This document shows positions 46,349 to 55,197 of a stretch of DNA of 64,000 nucleotides, piece by piece. Each line of letters starts with the position of its first letter. Position 1 is the first letter of the stretch. The position numbers were made by a program, and so were the translations under genes. The notes under the pieces are model-generated. The model did no database searches, was not told where the DNA came from, and saw only the letters and a program-made list of their open reading frames with translations. The DNA is taken from positions 87,472-151,471 of the forward strand of contig CAIOVE010000098.1 in NCBI GenBank assembly GCA_903861645.1. The letters run 5' to 3'. Origin of the DNA: an uncultured Hyphomicrobiales bacterium (GTDB lineage Bacteria; Pseudomonadota; Alphaproteobacteria; Rhizobiales; Beijerinckiaceae).

Positions 46349-47716
46349 ATGTTCGTGCGTTTCAGAACGGCGACGCTTGGCGTTCTGCTCGCGTGTCTGA
46401 CTCTTGGGCGCGCCTTGGCCGGGGTCGAGGTTCGCGTGGCCGACAATGTGTTTGTCGTGCCCGATCCAAAGGCGAAAGTCATCACGGTCTGGATGATCGT
46501 CAAGGCGGGCTGCCGCGACGAGGAGGCCGGTCAATGTCGCGGTCTCGCCCATTATCTCGAACATCTCATGTTTTTGGGCCGCGGCGCCGAGCAGGCTAGC
46601 GCCCAGTCCATGTTCTTCGCCGCGGGCCAGACCAACGCCTTCACGTCCATGCGCGCCACCTCCTATTACCAGTCCGTGCCGGCGCGCGAGGCGACCATCG
46701 GGCTAGATCTGGAAAAGCTGTTTTCCCTTTTCGCCCATCGCCTGCGCGAACTGAACCCGCCCGAGGATGCCGCCCGGCGCGAGCGCAACGTGGTCCTGCA
46801 GGAGTTCAATTACCGGCAGTCGGACAGTTTTCGCGTCCGTTTCAACACCGAGCTGAACACGATGCTCGAACCCGAGCATCCCATTCACCAGCCGGTGATT
46901 GGCGCCCGCGCCGATATCGCGAACTTCACGGTCGAGGCCGCGCGCGCCTTCCATGAGCGTTGGTATTCCCGCGACAACGCCATTTTCGTCGTTTACGGAC
47001 CCGTGTCGCCCGCCGACGTCAGGCCGCTGGCGGTCAAATACATCGAAACCCTGCCGGAAAAACCCGTGCCGGGTCGCGCCTGGCTCGACGCGCTCAGGAC
47101 ATTCGAGCCGATGGACGCGACGCGCCAGGGCGCCGACGCGTCGATCGCCCGGACGTCGATCCAGTTCGAGAAGATCGTTCGCTTCGCCGAGCCATTTCCC
47201 GATCGGTCCGACGCGGCGAGCGATATCCTGTTTGATTATCTCAACAGCGAGATGGAAGGCAGCCTCTCGGACGTTTTCGTCGAGGGAAAGAGACTCGCCA
47301 CGGGCGTCGAGATATCGCGCACGCCATTCGGTCAGGGCGTCATGTGGTCGACCGTGCGCGCCAATCTGGAGGAAGGCGTGGCGCCGGAAACAATGAAGAC
47401 CGCAATCGCCGCGTATTTTCGCGAACTGGCGCAAAAGGGCGTCGACGACGCCATGGTCGAGCGGCTCAAGCGTCGCCGCGCTCGCGACGTCAAGGAAATC
47501 TCCAACGATCCCAGGCGAACCCTCGCCGATCTCACGGCCTGGTTTTCGGAAAGCGGCGCCTATGCCGATTGGCAAAAGCGCGCCGAGGATTTCGCCAGCG
47601 TCACGCCGCAAACGCTCGCGCCGCTTCTGCGCGCCATGGGCGGGCCGGGCCGGCAGGTGTTTGGGGTGCTCGAACCGCTTGAGGGCGCGCGCCGCATGGT
47701 CGAGTCCAGCCAGTGA
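46349..47716 (+). CDS. M16 zinc metallopeptidase, active subunit
   Basis: 455 residues. Signal peptide (cleavage near ALAG). The inverted zinc motif HYLEH lies at residues 68-72, with the downstream glutamate in RRERNVVLQEFN. Domain order is that of pitrilysin/insulinase half-proteins of about 450 residues. GGAGGG precedes the ATG at 46349. The next gene overlaps in GTGA and encodes a second M16 protein without the motif, so both should form a periplasmic heterodimer. Confidence 0.93.
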   Translation: MFVRFRTATLGVLLACLTLGRALAGVEVRVADNVFVVPDPKAKVITVWMIVKAGCRDEEAGQCRGLAHYLEHLMFLGRGAEQASAQSMFFAAGQTNAFTSMRATSYYQSVPAREATIGLDLEKLFSLFAHRLRELNPPEDAARRERNVVLQEFNYRQSDSFRVRFNTELNTMLEPEHPIHQPVIGARADIANFTVEAARAFHERWYSRDNAIFVVYGPVSPADVRPLAVKYIETLPEKPVPGRAWLDALRTFEPMDATRQGADASIARTSIQFEKIVRFAEPFPDRSDAASDILFDYLNSEMEGSLSDVFVEGKRLATGVEISRTPFGQGVMWSTVRANLEEGVAPETMKTAIAAYFRELAQKGVDDAMVERLKRRRARDVKEISNDPRRTLADLTAWFSESGAYADWQKRAEDFASVTPQTLAPLLRAMGGPGRQVFGVLEPLEGARRMVESSQ

Positions 47717-49068
47717 GCTTCAAGCGGGCGTTCGCGGCCCTGTTTTTTTCGTTTGTTGGGGCGCTATCTCCAGCGCGCGTTCTGGCGCTCGAGACATTCC
47801 AGCGCGTGACAACGCCCGGCGGTCTCGTGTTCTGGCATCTTCAGAGGCCCGACGCGGACCGCGCCGTCGTCATGGCCGGCTTCAATGATTCATTCGCCCT
47901 CGCGCATCCCGACCGGATCGCCGCGCCAAACGTCGGCGCCACGTTGCTGCGCCATGGTCCGCGCGACATCTCCGCCGGAGAATTCAACGAACAATTGAAG
48001 GACGCCCGCGCCCAGTGCGGCATTTCCACGGCGCCCCTGTTCGCGACGCTGGTGGCGCAGGCGGCGCCCGGCGATATCGGCGAGGCGCTCGATCTGTGCA
48101 TGCGCGTGGTTGTCGAGCCGGCCTTGCGCGAACGCGATCTGGAACACATCAAGCGCGACGCGGTCGTCGGTCGCCAGCGTCTGGAGGAAAATCGCGAGGC
48201 GCTCGCCAGCATGCTGATGCGCCGCCTGACACAGGCCGGCGCGCCCTTCGGGCGCTGGAACGATCCCGATGAGGTCGCCCGCGTATCGACCGCCGACGTC
48301 GATCAATGGCGGCGTGAAACCTTCACGCGCGATGGACTGATGATCGTCGCCGTTGGCGCCTCGGACGCGGCCTCTCTGGGGCCGGTCATCGATCGCGCCT
48401 TCGCGCGGCTTCCAGCGGCGGGCGGAGCGCGCCTCGCGGCTCCGGCGCCGGCTTTCCCGGACAAGACGATCGTGCTCGAGAAGCCCGGCGCGCAGACCGC
48501 CATGGTCATGGAAGGCCCACTCGACATTCCGCCCGATCAGGCGCCCGTCGCCTTAATCGGCGTCAATGTCCTTGGCGGCGGCCTTGATCGTCGCCTGTCG
48601 AAGGCAGTGCGCGGCGAGCTTGGCGCCACCTACGGCATTTCCTCAAGCGTGGTGCTTCTCGCGCCGGGGCAGCGTTATCTGCGCATTGGCTCGGCCCTCG
48701 CCAACGATCTGGCCGCCGCGGCGTTGAAGCGCGCGCGCGAGGTTTACGACGCGTGGCGACTGGATGGCGTCACGGATGAGGAGGCGGGTTCCGCGCGCGC
48801 CCAATTGGCGAGCGGCTTCGAGCGCAACGTGGAGACCCCTTACGGCAAGGCTTTCGCCATGTTGTCGTTGTTGCGCGTCGGCCGTACCGCGTCGGACGAA
48901 GCTGAATACGTCGAGCGCCTGCGCGCCATTCCAGTCGAGTCAGTCAATCGCTTGTTGCGTGAAAAAGCGCCCGCGCGGCTGACTACCGTGCTCGTGGCTT
49001 CTGACGCCGCGGGCCTGGGCGCCGATTGCGTCATTCACGAACTCGCCGAGGTCGATAACTGTCGGTGA
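47713..49068 (+). CDS. M16 peptidase family, non-catalytic partner subunit
   Basis: 451 residues. Signal peptide ends near VLALE. It has the M16 fold (TTPGGLVFWHLQRPDADRA; VLGGGLDRRLSKAVRGELGATYGIS) but no HxxEH: the place of the motif reads VGATLLRHGP. GTG start overlaps the stop of the active subunit by four bases, pointing to translational coupling. The glycine-rich loop and the RELGATYG segment bind substrate in processing-peptidase alpha subunits. Confidence 0.92.
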   Translation: MSFKRAFAALFFSFVGALSPARVLALETFQRVTTPGGLVFWHLQRPDADRAVVMAGFNDSFALAHPDRIAAPNVGATLLRHGPRDISAGEFNEQLKDARAQCGISTAPLFATLVAQAAPGDIGEALDLCMRVVVEPALRERDLEHIKRDAVVGRQRLEENREALASMLMRRLTQAGAPFGRWNDPDEVARVSTADVDQWRRETFTRDGLMIVAVGASDAASLGPVIDRAFARLPAAGGARLAAPAPAFPDKTIVLEKPGAQTAMVMEGPLDIPPDQAPVALIGVNVLGGGLDRRLSKAVRGELGATYGISSSVVLLAPGQRYLRIGSALANDLAAAALKRAREVYDAWRLDGVTDEEAGSARAQLASGFERNVETPYGKAFAMLSLLRVGRTASDEAEYVERLRAIPVESVNRLLREKAPARLTTVLVASDAAGLGADCVIHELAEVDNCR

Positions 49069-49167
49069 TGCCGCGGCGCGAGACTTGGCTTCGCGTCGGC
49101 GCGGGCCGATAAAAGTCACCGAACGCGCGAGTGTCGCGTGATTCGCGTTTATGGCATCGGGCGGGAC

Positions 49168-49725
49168 ATGACGACGGACGGCAAGCGGGTATCGCTCGGT
49201 GCGATTTTCCGGGTCTTTTTCATGATCGGCGCGACGAGCTTCGGCGGCGGTCTCATTGCCTGGATTCATCGCGAAACGGTCACCAATCGCAAATGGCTGA
49301 CGCAGGAACAGTTCCTCTCCGGCGTCGCGCTGGGGCAGGTGCTGCCGGGCGCGAACGTGACGAACCTCGCCATCTACGTCGGGCAGGTCTTGCGCGGCGG
49401 CCTCGGCGCGACGGTGGCGATCTGCGCCGTGCTGCTCGCCCCCTTCTTCCTGTGCATCGGTCTCGCGCATATCTATGACCGCGTCATCGGCGTGCCCGGC
49501 TTTCACGCGGCGATGGATGGCATCGCGGCGACGGCGGTCGGCATGATCCTGCGGCTCGCCTACATGGGCGCGTCCCATAGTTGCCGGAAGGCCGCGCCGG
49601 CCATCATCGCGCTGGCGGTGTTCGGCGCCATCGGTCTGCTGCACTGGCCCTTGTTCCCGGTCATTCTCGTCGCCGCGCCGCTGAGCGTCGCGCTGGCCTG
49701 GCCAAGGGGCGCGGCCCATGCGTGA
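49168..49725 (+). CDS. Chromate transporter, N-terminal-half protein (CHR family)
   Basis: 185 residues, about five or six membrane helices. IFRVFFMIGATSFGGGLIAW and LTQEQFLSGVALGQVLPGANVTNLAIYVG are typical of CHR proteins. One of two half-size genes that together equal one ChrA; the next starts 8 bases before its stop. GTG at 49138 is an alternative start. Substrate may be chromate or another oxyanion; there is no chrB-like regulator here. Confidence 0.9.
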   Translation: MTTDGKRVSLGAIFRVFFMIGATSFGGGLIAWIHRETVTNRKWLTQEQFLSGVALGQVLPGANVTNLAIYVGQVLRGGLGATVAICAVLLAPFFLCIGLAHIYDRVIGVPGFHAAMDGIAATAVGMILRLAYMGASHSCRKAAPAIIALAVFGAIGLLHWPLFPVILVAAPLSVALAWPRGAAHA

Positions 49726-50260
49726 CAGCCCCTATTTCGGCCTGCTCTATGTGCTCGTGCCGTTCTCGCTGGTGTCGGTGGGCGGCGGCCCGGCTATCTT
49801 CGCGCCGCTCCAGCATCAGTCGGTCGACATCTGGCATTGGGTCAGCGCGCGCGAATTCGTTGATCTCTTCGCCATCGCCCGCACGGCGCCGGGGCCGGGC
49901 GCGATGTTGACGACGTTGATTGGCTGGAAGGTCGCCGGGTGGAGCGGCGCCATCGTCGCGACATTGGCGCTGTTCGCCCCCGCGTCCTTCATGACCTACG
50001 CGGTCGCGCGGGTTTACGACCGCTATCGCGGGCGGGCCTGGCACACGGCGCTGGAGGAGGGGCTGGCGCCCGTCGCGGTCGGTCTCATTCTGTCCGGCGC
50101 GGTCTCCGTGCTGCATCTGTCGGGCGACCGGCCGCTCGCCTGGGCCGCCGCGCTCGGCGCGGGCGCCGCGCTGGCGTTCCTGCCGAAACTGCACCCTTTC
50201 ATCATCCTGTTCACCGGCGCGGCGATTTTCGTCGCCGCGTTCTTTCTGGGTCTGAAATGA
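49718..50260 (+). CDS. Chromate transporter, C-terminal-half protein (CHR family)
   Basis: 180 residues, five or six membrane helices. VPFSLVSVGGGPAIFAPLQ and IARTAPGPGAMLTTLIGWKVAG match the second CHR half. It overlaps the partner gene by 8 bases, so both chains are made together and probably insert with opposite topology. Followed by a rhodanese gene 56 bases on. Confidence 0.9.
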   Translation: MRDSPYFGLLYVLVPFSLVSVGGGPAIFAPLQHQSVDIWHWVSAREFVDLFAIARTAPGPGAMLTTLIGWKVAGWSGAIVATLALFAPASFMTYAVARVYDRYRGRAWHTALEEGLAPVAVGLILSGAVSVLHLSGDRPLAWAAALGAGAALAFLPKLHPFIILFTGAAIFVAAFFLGLK

Positions 50261-50316
50261 CGGGCTTGTTGCGGCCGGCCTGTCTCGGCTAGAATCCCGC
50301 CAAAGAGGAGCGCTTC

Positions 50317-50655
50317 ATGAGTTCGCAGGGTCAGCCGGTCGTCGAAAACGTCAGCCTGGAAGAGGTCAAGAAGGGCCTCGCCGATGGCTCCATCGCGCTT
50401 GTCGACGTGCGCGAGCCCAACGAATGGGCCGAGGGTCATATCGCCGGCGCCGTTCTCAATCCGCTCTCCGCGTTCGATCCCGCCGCCCTGCCACGCGTTC
50501 CCGGCAAGCGCGTGGTCCTCCAATGCCGTTCCGGCGGGCGCACGCTCAAGGCGCTGGCCCTCGCGCAGGCCGCTGGCCGCGATGACGTGCGCGCCCACTT
50601 TGGCGGCTCGATGAACGCCTGGCTCGCGGCGGGCGAGCCGGTCGTGCGCGACTAA
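50317..50655 (+). CDS. Rhodanese-like protein
   Basis: 112 residues, a single rhodanese domain. VDVREPNEWAEGHIAGAVLNP carries the CH2A-like motif, and the active loop is QCRSGGRT with the catalytic cysteine at about residue 71. No signal peptide. It probably moves sulfane sulfur. AAAGAGGAGC precedes the ATG. Confidence 0.9.
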   Translation: MSSQGQPVVENVSLEEVKKGLADGSIALVDVREPNEWAEGHIAGAVLNPLSAFDPAALPRVPGKRVVLQCRSGGRTLKALALAQAAGRDDVRAHFGGSMNAWLAAGEPVVRD

Positions 50656-50663
50656 TTGGTCGA

Positions 50664-50681
50664 ATTCACACTTTTGTGAAT
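50664..50681 (+). terminator. Weak terminator-like hairpin after the rhodanese gene
   Basis: ATTCACA (50664-50670) and TGTGAAT (50675-50681) form a 7-bp perfect stem with a CTTT loop, nine bases after the rhodanese stop, followed by CATTTT. It could instead bind a regulator of the cytochrome c' gene 98 bases downstream. Confidence 0.4.
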
Positions 50682-50778
50682 CATTTTCACGGTCTTTTGC
50701 ATCGGCCTCGGTGATCCATCCGGTACATGTGATCCGCCCGGGTGGGGCGCTCCGATTGACGGGGCAGGAGATGAGGGA

Positions 50779-51216
50779 ATGAAAAAACTGTTTTTCGCGG
50801 TCGCCGCGCTGGCGATCGTGGCGACGTCCGTCATGGCGCAAAGCGATCCCATCGCGACGCGCAAGGCGACAATGAAAAAGGTTGGCGAAGGCGCGGCCGC
50901 CGTCGGCAAGATCGCCAAGGGCGAGGCTCCGTTTGATCTCGCCACCGTTCAGGCGGCGCTGAAGTCCATGCAGGACGCGGCCAAGGTCATGCCCACGCTT
51001 TTCCCCGACACTTCGAAGACCGGGGGCGACACCGCCGCCTTGCCGAAAATCTGGGAGACGAAGGCCGATTTCGACGCGAAATGGGCCAAGCTGGGCGCGG
51101 AAGCGACCGACGCCGCCGCCAAGATCAAGGACGAGGCCAGTTTCAAGGCCGAGTTCCCCGCCGTCGGCAAGAATTGCGGCGGATGCCACGAAAGCTATCG
51201 GGCCAAGAAGAGCTGA
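50779..51216 (+). CDS. Cytochrome c' (class II c-type cytochrome)
   Basis: 145 residues. Signal peptide about 21 residues (VMAQ). Heme motif CGGCH at 133-137 near the C-terminus, with four predicted helices, as in cytochrome c'. Family members bind NO or CO and protect against nitric oxide. The sixth-ligand position is not readable from sequence. Precedes a diheme cytochrome gene by 114 bases. Confidence 0.92.
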   Translation: MKKLFFAVAALAIVATSVMAQSDPIATRKATMKKVGEGAAAVGKIAKGEAPFDLATVQAALKSMQDAAKVMPTLFPDTSKTGGDTAALPKIWETKADFDAKWAKLGAEATDAAAKIKDEASFKAEFPAVGKNCGGCHESYRAKKS

Positions 51217-51330
51217 CACGCGCCTCGCCGCGTTCTGTCATGGGGGGCGGCCTTGGTCGCCCCTTTTTCTTTCTCGCGCGCCCTTGTCTGGCTTCCCTGG
51301 GCATGGCCCGACCTACCAATGGAGTGCGAG

Positions 51331-52275
51331 ATGCGCCGTTTGTTGATCATCCTCGTCTTTCTCGCCGGCGCCGCCGGGGCCGCGTTCTGGACGCTCACCG
51401 CGCCGACCCCGATCGTCACCGATTCGCTCGCCAGCGCGCTGGAAACGGGCGGCGACGTTGAAAAGGGCAAGGCCGTTTTTTACGCGGGCGGTTGCGCCGC
51501 CTGTCACGTCTCGCAGGGCCAGCCCGAGGGGCAGGAGGATCGCCTCAAACTCGGCGGCGGACTTGAACTTAAATCGCCTTTCGGCAGTTTCTACGCCCCG
51601 AATATTTCGCCTCACCCGACCGATGGCATCGGCAAGTGGAAAGTCGCCGACCTCGTCAACGCCATGCAGGGCGGCGTATCGCCGGCGGGCGATCATTATT
51701 TCCCGGCTTTCCCCTACACGACCTACGCTCACGCCAAGGTCGAGGACATCCGCGACCTCATGGCGTTCCTGCGCACGCTCGAGCCCATTCCCGGCAAGGC
51801 GCCCGCGCATACGGTGGGCTTCCCGTTCAACGTGCGGCGCGGTCTGGGCCTGTGGAAACGCCTTTACCTCGATCACGCGCCCGTCGCCGAGGAGGTCGCG
51901 CGGCCGCTCAACTGGAATCGCGGCAAGTATCTCGTCGAGGCCCTTGGCCATTGCGCGGAATGTCATTCGGGTCGCGATTTCATCGGCGGCGTCATCGAAA
52001 AATATCGATTCGCCGGCGGCCCCGATCTCGAGGGCAAGGACTGGGTGCCCAACATCACCCAGCACAAGGACGGGATCGCCGACTGGTCGGCCAAGGACAT
52101 CGCCTACATGCTGAAAACCGGCGACACGCCCGATGGCGATTCCGTTGGCGGCTCGATGACCGCGGTCGTGCGCAACATGGCCGAATTGTCCGACGCCGAC
52201 CGCGAAGCCATCGCCGCCTATATCAAGTCCTTGCCGCCGCGCGAGGGACCGCCCAAGCCGCCGAAGAAGGACTGA
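51331..52275 (+). CDS. Membrane-anchored diheme cytochrome c
   Basis: 314 residues. One N-terminal membrane anchor (about residues 4-20), then two cytochrome c domains with CAACH at 55-59 and CAECH at 208-212. Resembles the electron-transfer subunits of membrane alcohol/aldehyde/gluconate dehydrogenases, but these usually have three hemes and the dehydrogenase subunits are absent here. GGAG lies 6 bases before the ATG at 51331. Cytochrome c' is upstream. Confidence 0.92.
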   Translation: MRRLLIILVFLAGAAGAAFWTLTAPTPIVTDSLASALETGGDVEKGKAVFYAGGCAACHVSQGQPEGQEDRLKLGGGLELKSPFGSFYAPNISPHPTDGIGKWKVADLVNAMQGGVSPAGDHYFPAFPYTTYAHAKVEDIRDLMAFLRTLEPIPGKAPAHTVGFPFNVRRGLGLWKRLYLDHAPVAEEVARPLNWNRGKYLVEALGHCAECHSGRDFIGGVIEKYRFAGGPDLEGKDWVPNITQHKDGIADWSAKDIAYMLKTGDTPDGDSVGGSMTAVVRNMAELSDADREAIAAYIKSLPPREGPPKPPKKD

Positions 52276-52348
52276 CGCGGCATTTGCCGCTTGCAAACAA
52301 TCCGCGCGCGCCGACACTGGCGCTGGATGATTCGCGCGCGGAGTTTTC

Positions 52349-52960
52349 ATGGCCCTCACGCCGCCGCAAGGCCTCGAGGAAAGCGATTTCGAGACGATCG
52401 AGGACGCCGTGCTGGAAACGGCGCGTGGTCGCTGGTTTCTGCGCGAGTTCGCGCGCCGCGCCCGCGCCGCCGATACGGGTCGCTTGCTGGATGCGTTGGG
52501 CCGCATTGAAAATCTGCTGAGCGGCCGCGAGCGCGCCTCCGCGGCAGTCGCCTTCGATGGCGAGCATCACGCGCGCCAGCTGGAGGAGCGCCGCGAGCGC
52601 CTGTCGGAGATCGGCTGGATGCTGCGCGAACGCGGCTATGACGGCGATGTCTGCGCTCTCATCGAGAAGGAGGCCCGCGCCGTCGGCCGACTCGTGGCGA
52701 CGATTCGCGGCGGTCGTGACGAGCCCGCGCGGCTGGAGCCTCCGCGCGTCGTCGCGCGTCCATCCGAATCCGAACCTGAACAGGTTGTCGAGGAACCGGC
52801 CGTTGATGTCGCGGCGCCGGACTTGCCTCGGCCCGAAGCCCCGGCCAATGTTCCCGTCGTGGTTCCCTTGCCGCCGCGCGACTGGCGCGACAGCGCGCGG
52901 GCCGCGCTCGCGCCCATCGCGCGGATGGAGCCACGCGAACGCCTCGCGCTGTTCGCGTAA
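52349..52960 (+). CDS. Hypothetical protein with helical N-terminal domain
   Basis: 203 residues. The start DFETIEDAVLETARGRWFLREFARRAR followed by a coiled or helical stretch to about residue 115 is a recurrent pattern in alphaproteobacterial hypothetical proteins. Residues 120-175 are Pro/Glu/Val-rich linker, then a short amphipathic C-terminus (RDWRDSARAALAPIARMEPRERLALFA). No enzyme motif. 12 bases upstream of the SDR gene. Confidence 0.8.
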   Translation: MALTPPQGLEESDFETIEDAVLETARGRWFLREFARRARAADTGRLLDALGRIENLLSGRERASAAVAFDGEHHARQLEERRERLSEIGWMLRERGYDGDVCALIEKEARAVGRLVATIRGGRDEPARLEPPRVVARPSESEPEQVVEEPAVDVAAPDLPRPEAPANVPVVVPLPPRDWRDSARAALAPIARMEPRERLALFA

Positions 52961-52972
52961 CCGGAGGACATC

Positions 52973-53752
52973 ATGGAACTCGGACTGGCCGGCAAGCGCG
53001 CGATCGTTTGCGCCTCGAGCAAGGGACTGGGGCGCGCCTGCGCGACGGCTCTCGCGCGCGAGGGTTGCGAGGTCGTGATCAATGGTCGCGACGCCGCGAC
53101 GCTGGACGCGACGGCGCGCGCCATCGCCGACGCCACCGGCGCGAAAATCATTCCCGTGGTCGCCGATGTCGGCGCGGAGGCTGGCCGCGCGGCCCTGCTC
53201 GCCGCGTGCCCCGCGCCCGACATTCTCGTCAACAACAACGGCGGCCCGCCGGCGCGGGATTTTCGCGAATTGTCGCACGCCGACATGATCGCCGGCGTCG
53301 AGGCCAACATGCTCACGCCCATCGCGCTGATCCGGTCCGTCATCGACGGCATGGCCGAGCGCGGCTTCGGGCGCGTCATCAACATCACGTCCGGCAGCGT
53401 CAAGGCGCCCTTGCCCAATCTCGATCTGTCGTCGGGCGCGCGGGCGGGCCTGACGGCCTTCGTGGCGGGCGTCGCGCGTCAGGTCGCGGCGCGCAACGTC
53501 ACGATCAATTCCATTCTGCCCGGCGCGTTTCGCACCGAGCGGTTGGCGACCATCGCGCAAGCGGCCGCCCGCAAGTCCGGCAAATCCGTCGAGGAAATCG
53601 AGGCGGCGCGCATCGTCACGATACCCGCCCGGCGCCTTGGCGATCCCGATGAGTTCGGCGAGTTGTGCGCGTTTCTTGCCAGCGCGCACGCGGGCTACAT
53701 CACCGGACAGAATTTCCTGATCGACGGCGGCGCCTTCCCCGGCGCGTTTTGA
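52973..53752 (+). CDS. SDR-family protein lacking the usual Tyr-x3-Lys
   Basis: 259 residues. Cofactor loop CASSKGLGRA, then INGRDAATL (Arg favours NADPH), VNNNGGPP, and ITSGSV with the usual Ser. Where YxxxK is expected the chain reads LSSGARAGL, so the catalytic Tyr and Lys are missing. A subgroup of SDRs with LSN/LSS..R here is known. The C-terminal GYITGQNFLIDGG is standard. Starts after GGAGG. Confidence 0.9.
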   Translation: MELGLAGKRAIVCASSKGLGRACATALAREGCEVVINGRDAATLDATARAIADATGAKIIPVVADVGAEAGRAALLAACPAPDILVNNNGGPPARDFRELSHADMIAGVEANMLTPIALIRSVIDGMAERGFGRVINITSGSVKAPLPNLDLSSGARAGLTAFVAGVARQVAARNVTINSILPGAFRTERLATIAQAAARKSGKSVEEIEAARIVTIPARRLGDPDEFGELCAFLASAHAGYITGQNFLIDGGAFPGAF

Positions 53753-53757
53753 CGCCG

Positions 53758-54687
53758 ATGCTTCAGGGCATCGCGCTCAAGGTCGCCTCGACACTGTTTT
53801 TTTCCGGCATGGTCGCGCTGGTGAAGGCCTATTCCGGCGCCTATCCGGTGATCGAGATCGTCTTTTTCCGTTCGTTCTTCGCGATTCTCGTGCTGATCCT
53901 CTGGCTGTGGACGCGCGGCGAATTCCCGCGCGCGCTGCGTACGAACTGGTTTTTTGGCCATCTCCTGCGCTCGCTGGCGGGCACGGCGAGCCTGCTGCTC
54001 AGCTTCACCGCGTGGGGGCTGCTGCCGCTCGCCGACGCCACCGCCATCACCTACGCGGGCCCGCTGTTCATTGTCGCCTTCGCCGGGTTGATGCTGAAGG
54101 AGACCGTGGGCCCGGCCCGCTGGGGCGCGGTCGCGCTGGGCTCTTGCGGGGTTCTGCTGATGCTGTGGGAGCATCTGGGCGCTTCGTCGGCGGGGTCGCC
54201 CCATGGCGCCATCGGCGCCGTTTGCGCGCTTGGCAGCGCGGTTTGCGTCGCCATCGCGATGATCCAGACGCGGCGTCTCGTGCAGACCGAGCACATGGGC
54301 GCGGTGATCTTCTATTTCCAGTCGACGGGGTCGGCCTTCGCGGCGTCTTGCCTGCTGATAGCCTGGTTGTGGCCGGGTTCCGGGCCGGTCGCCGATTTCG
54401 TCCACGCGCAGGCGTGGATCACGCCCAAGCTGGCCGATTGGGGCCCGTTGATCGGCGCGGGTTTGCTCGGCGGGCTCGGACAGATTCTGATGACGGCGAG
54501 CTACAAGAAGGCCGACGCCTCGATCATCGCCTGTTTCGACTACACGTCGATGATCTGGGCGCTCATTCTCGGCGCGCTGTTCTTTGGCGAGTCGCCCTCG
54601 GGAACCGTGCTGATCGGCGCGGCCATCGTCGCGGGCGCGGGCATTCTGGTGATTCTCAGCGAGCGCAAATGGCGGAGACTGGCTTGA
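53758..54687 (+). CDS. DMT-family (EamA) transporter
   Basis: 309 residues, about ten membrane helices in two EamA repeats: the first holds IEIVFFRSFFAILVLILWLW and LLPLADATAITYAGPLFIV, the second MTASYKKADASIIACFDY and LGALFFGESPSG. Members export amino acids or metabolites. ATG 53758 is 5 bases after the SDR stop. The stop overlaps the next start (TGATG). Confidence 0.9.
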   Translation: MLQGIALKVASTLFFSGMVALVKAYSGAYPVIEIVFFRSFFAILVLILWLWTRGEFPRALRTNWFFGHLLRSLAGTASLLLSFTAWGLLPLADATAITYAGPLFIVAFAGLMLKETVGPARWGAVALGSCGVLLMLWEHLGASSAGSPHGAIGAVCALGSAVCVAIAMIQTRRLVQTEHMGAVIFYFQSTGSAFAASCLLIAWLWPGSGPVADFVHAQAWITPKLADWGPLIGAGLLGGLGQILMTASYKKADASIIACFDYTSMIWALILGALFFGESPSGTVLIGAAIVAGAGILVILSERKWRRLA

Positions 54688-55094
54688 TGCCCGGCGATTT
54701 CGACCGTTTCATCGGCATGTGGCGGCTCGTGGCGATCACGACCGACGGTCGGGAATCGCCCGGTCGCGGCGCCCATCCGACAGGGCTCATCACCTACCAT
54801 CAAAGCGGCTGGATGGCCGCGCAGATCCAGCCCGACCGCCCGCCGGTTGGACGCCGGGGCGACAGGCCCAGCGCCGAGGAGGCCCTCGCGGCGATCCATG
54901 GCTACACCGCCTATTTCGGCACGTTCGTCATCGACGAGGCGGCCAGAACCGTCACCCACCATCGCAAGGGCAGCGTCACGCCCGGCTGGGAACGTCACGC
55001 CGATTTCGTGCGCCGATATGAATTCGTCGGGGCGGACACGGTGATCTTGCGCCCCCTCGGCAATCTGAATGAACTGGTGTGGGAACGCCTGTAG
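54687..55094 (+). CDS. Lipocalin-like domain protein
   Basis: 135 residues. FDRFIGMWRLVAITTDG, HPTGLITYHQSGWMAAQI, GYTAYFGTFVIDE and HRKGSVTPGWERHADFVRRYEF match the Lipocalin_5 domain, a small calycin-like beta barrel without signal peptide. Role unknown; may bind a small hydrophobic molecule. Coupled to the transporter gene by a one-base overlap. Confidence 0.85.
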   Translation: MPGDFDRFIGMWRLVAITTDGRESPGRGAHPTGLITYHQSGWMAAQIQPDRPPVGRRGDRPSAEEALAAIHGYTAYFGTFVIDEAARTVTHHRKGSVTPGWERHADFVRRYEFVGADTVILRPLGNLNELVWERL

Positions 55095-55197
55095 GATCGA
55101 CCCGCGCTCGCCGACCGGTGGGCGCGCTCCTTTTCTGTTCGATATTCCGAACGATATTGGCTATTATCCCAAACGTTGGCCAATTCGGGATGCGGAC

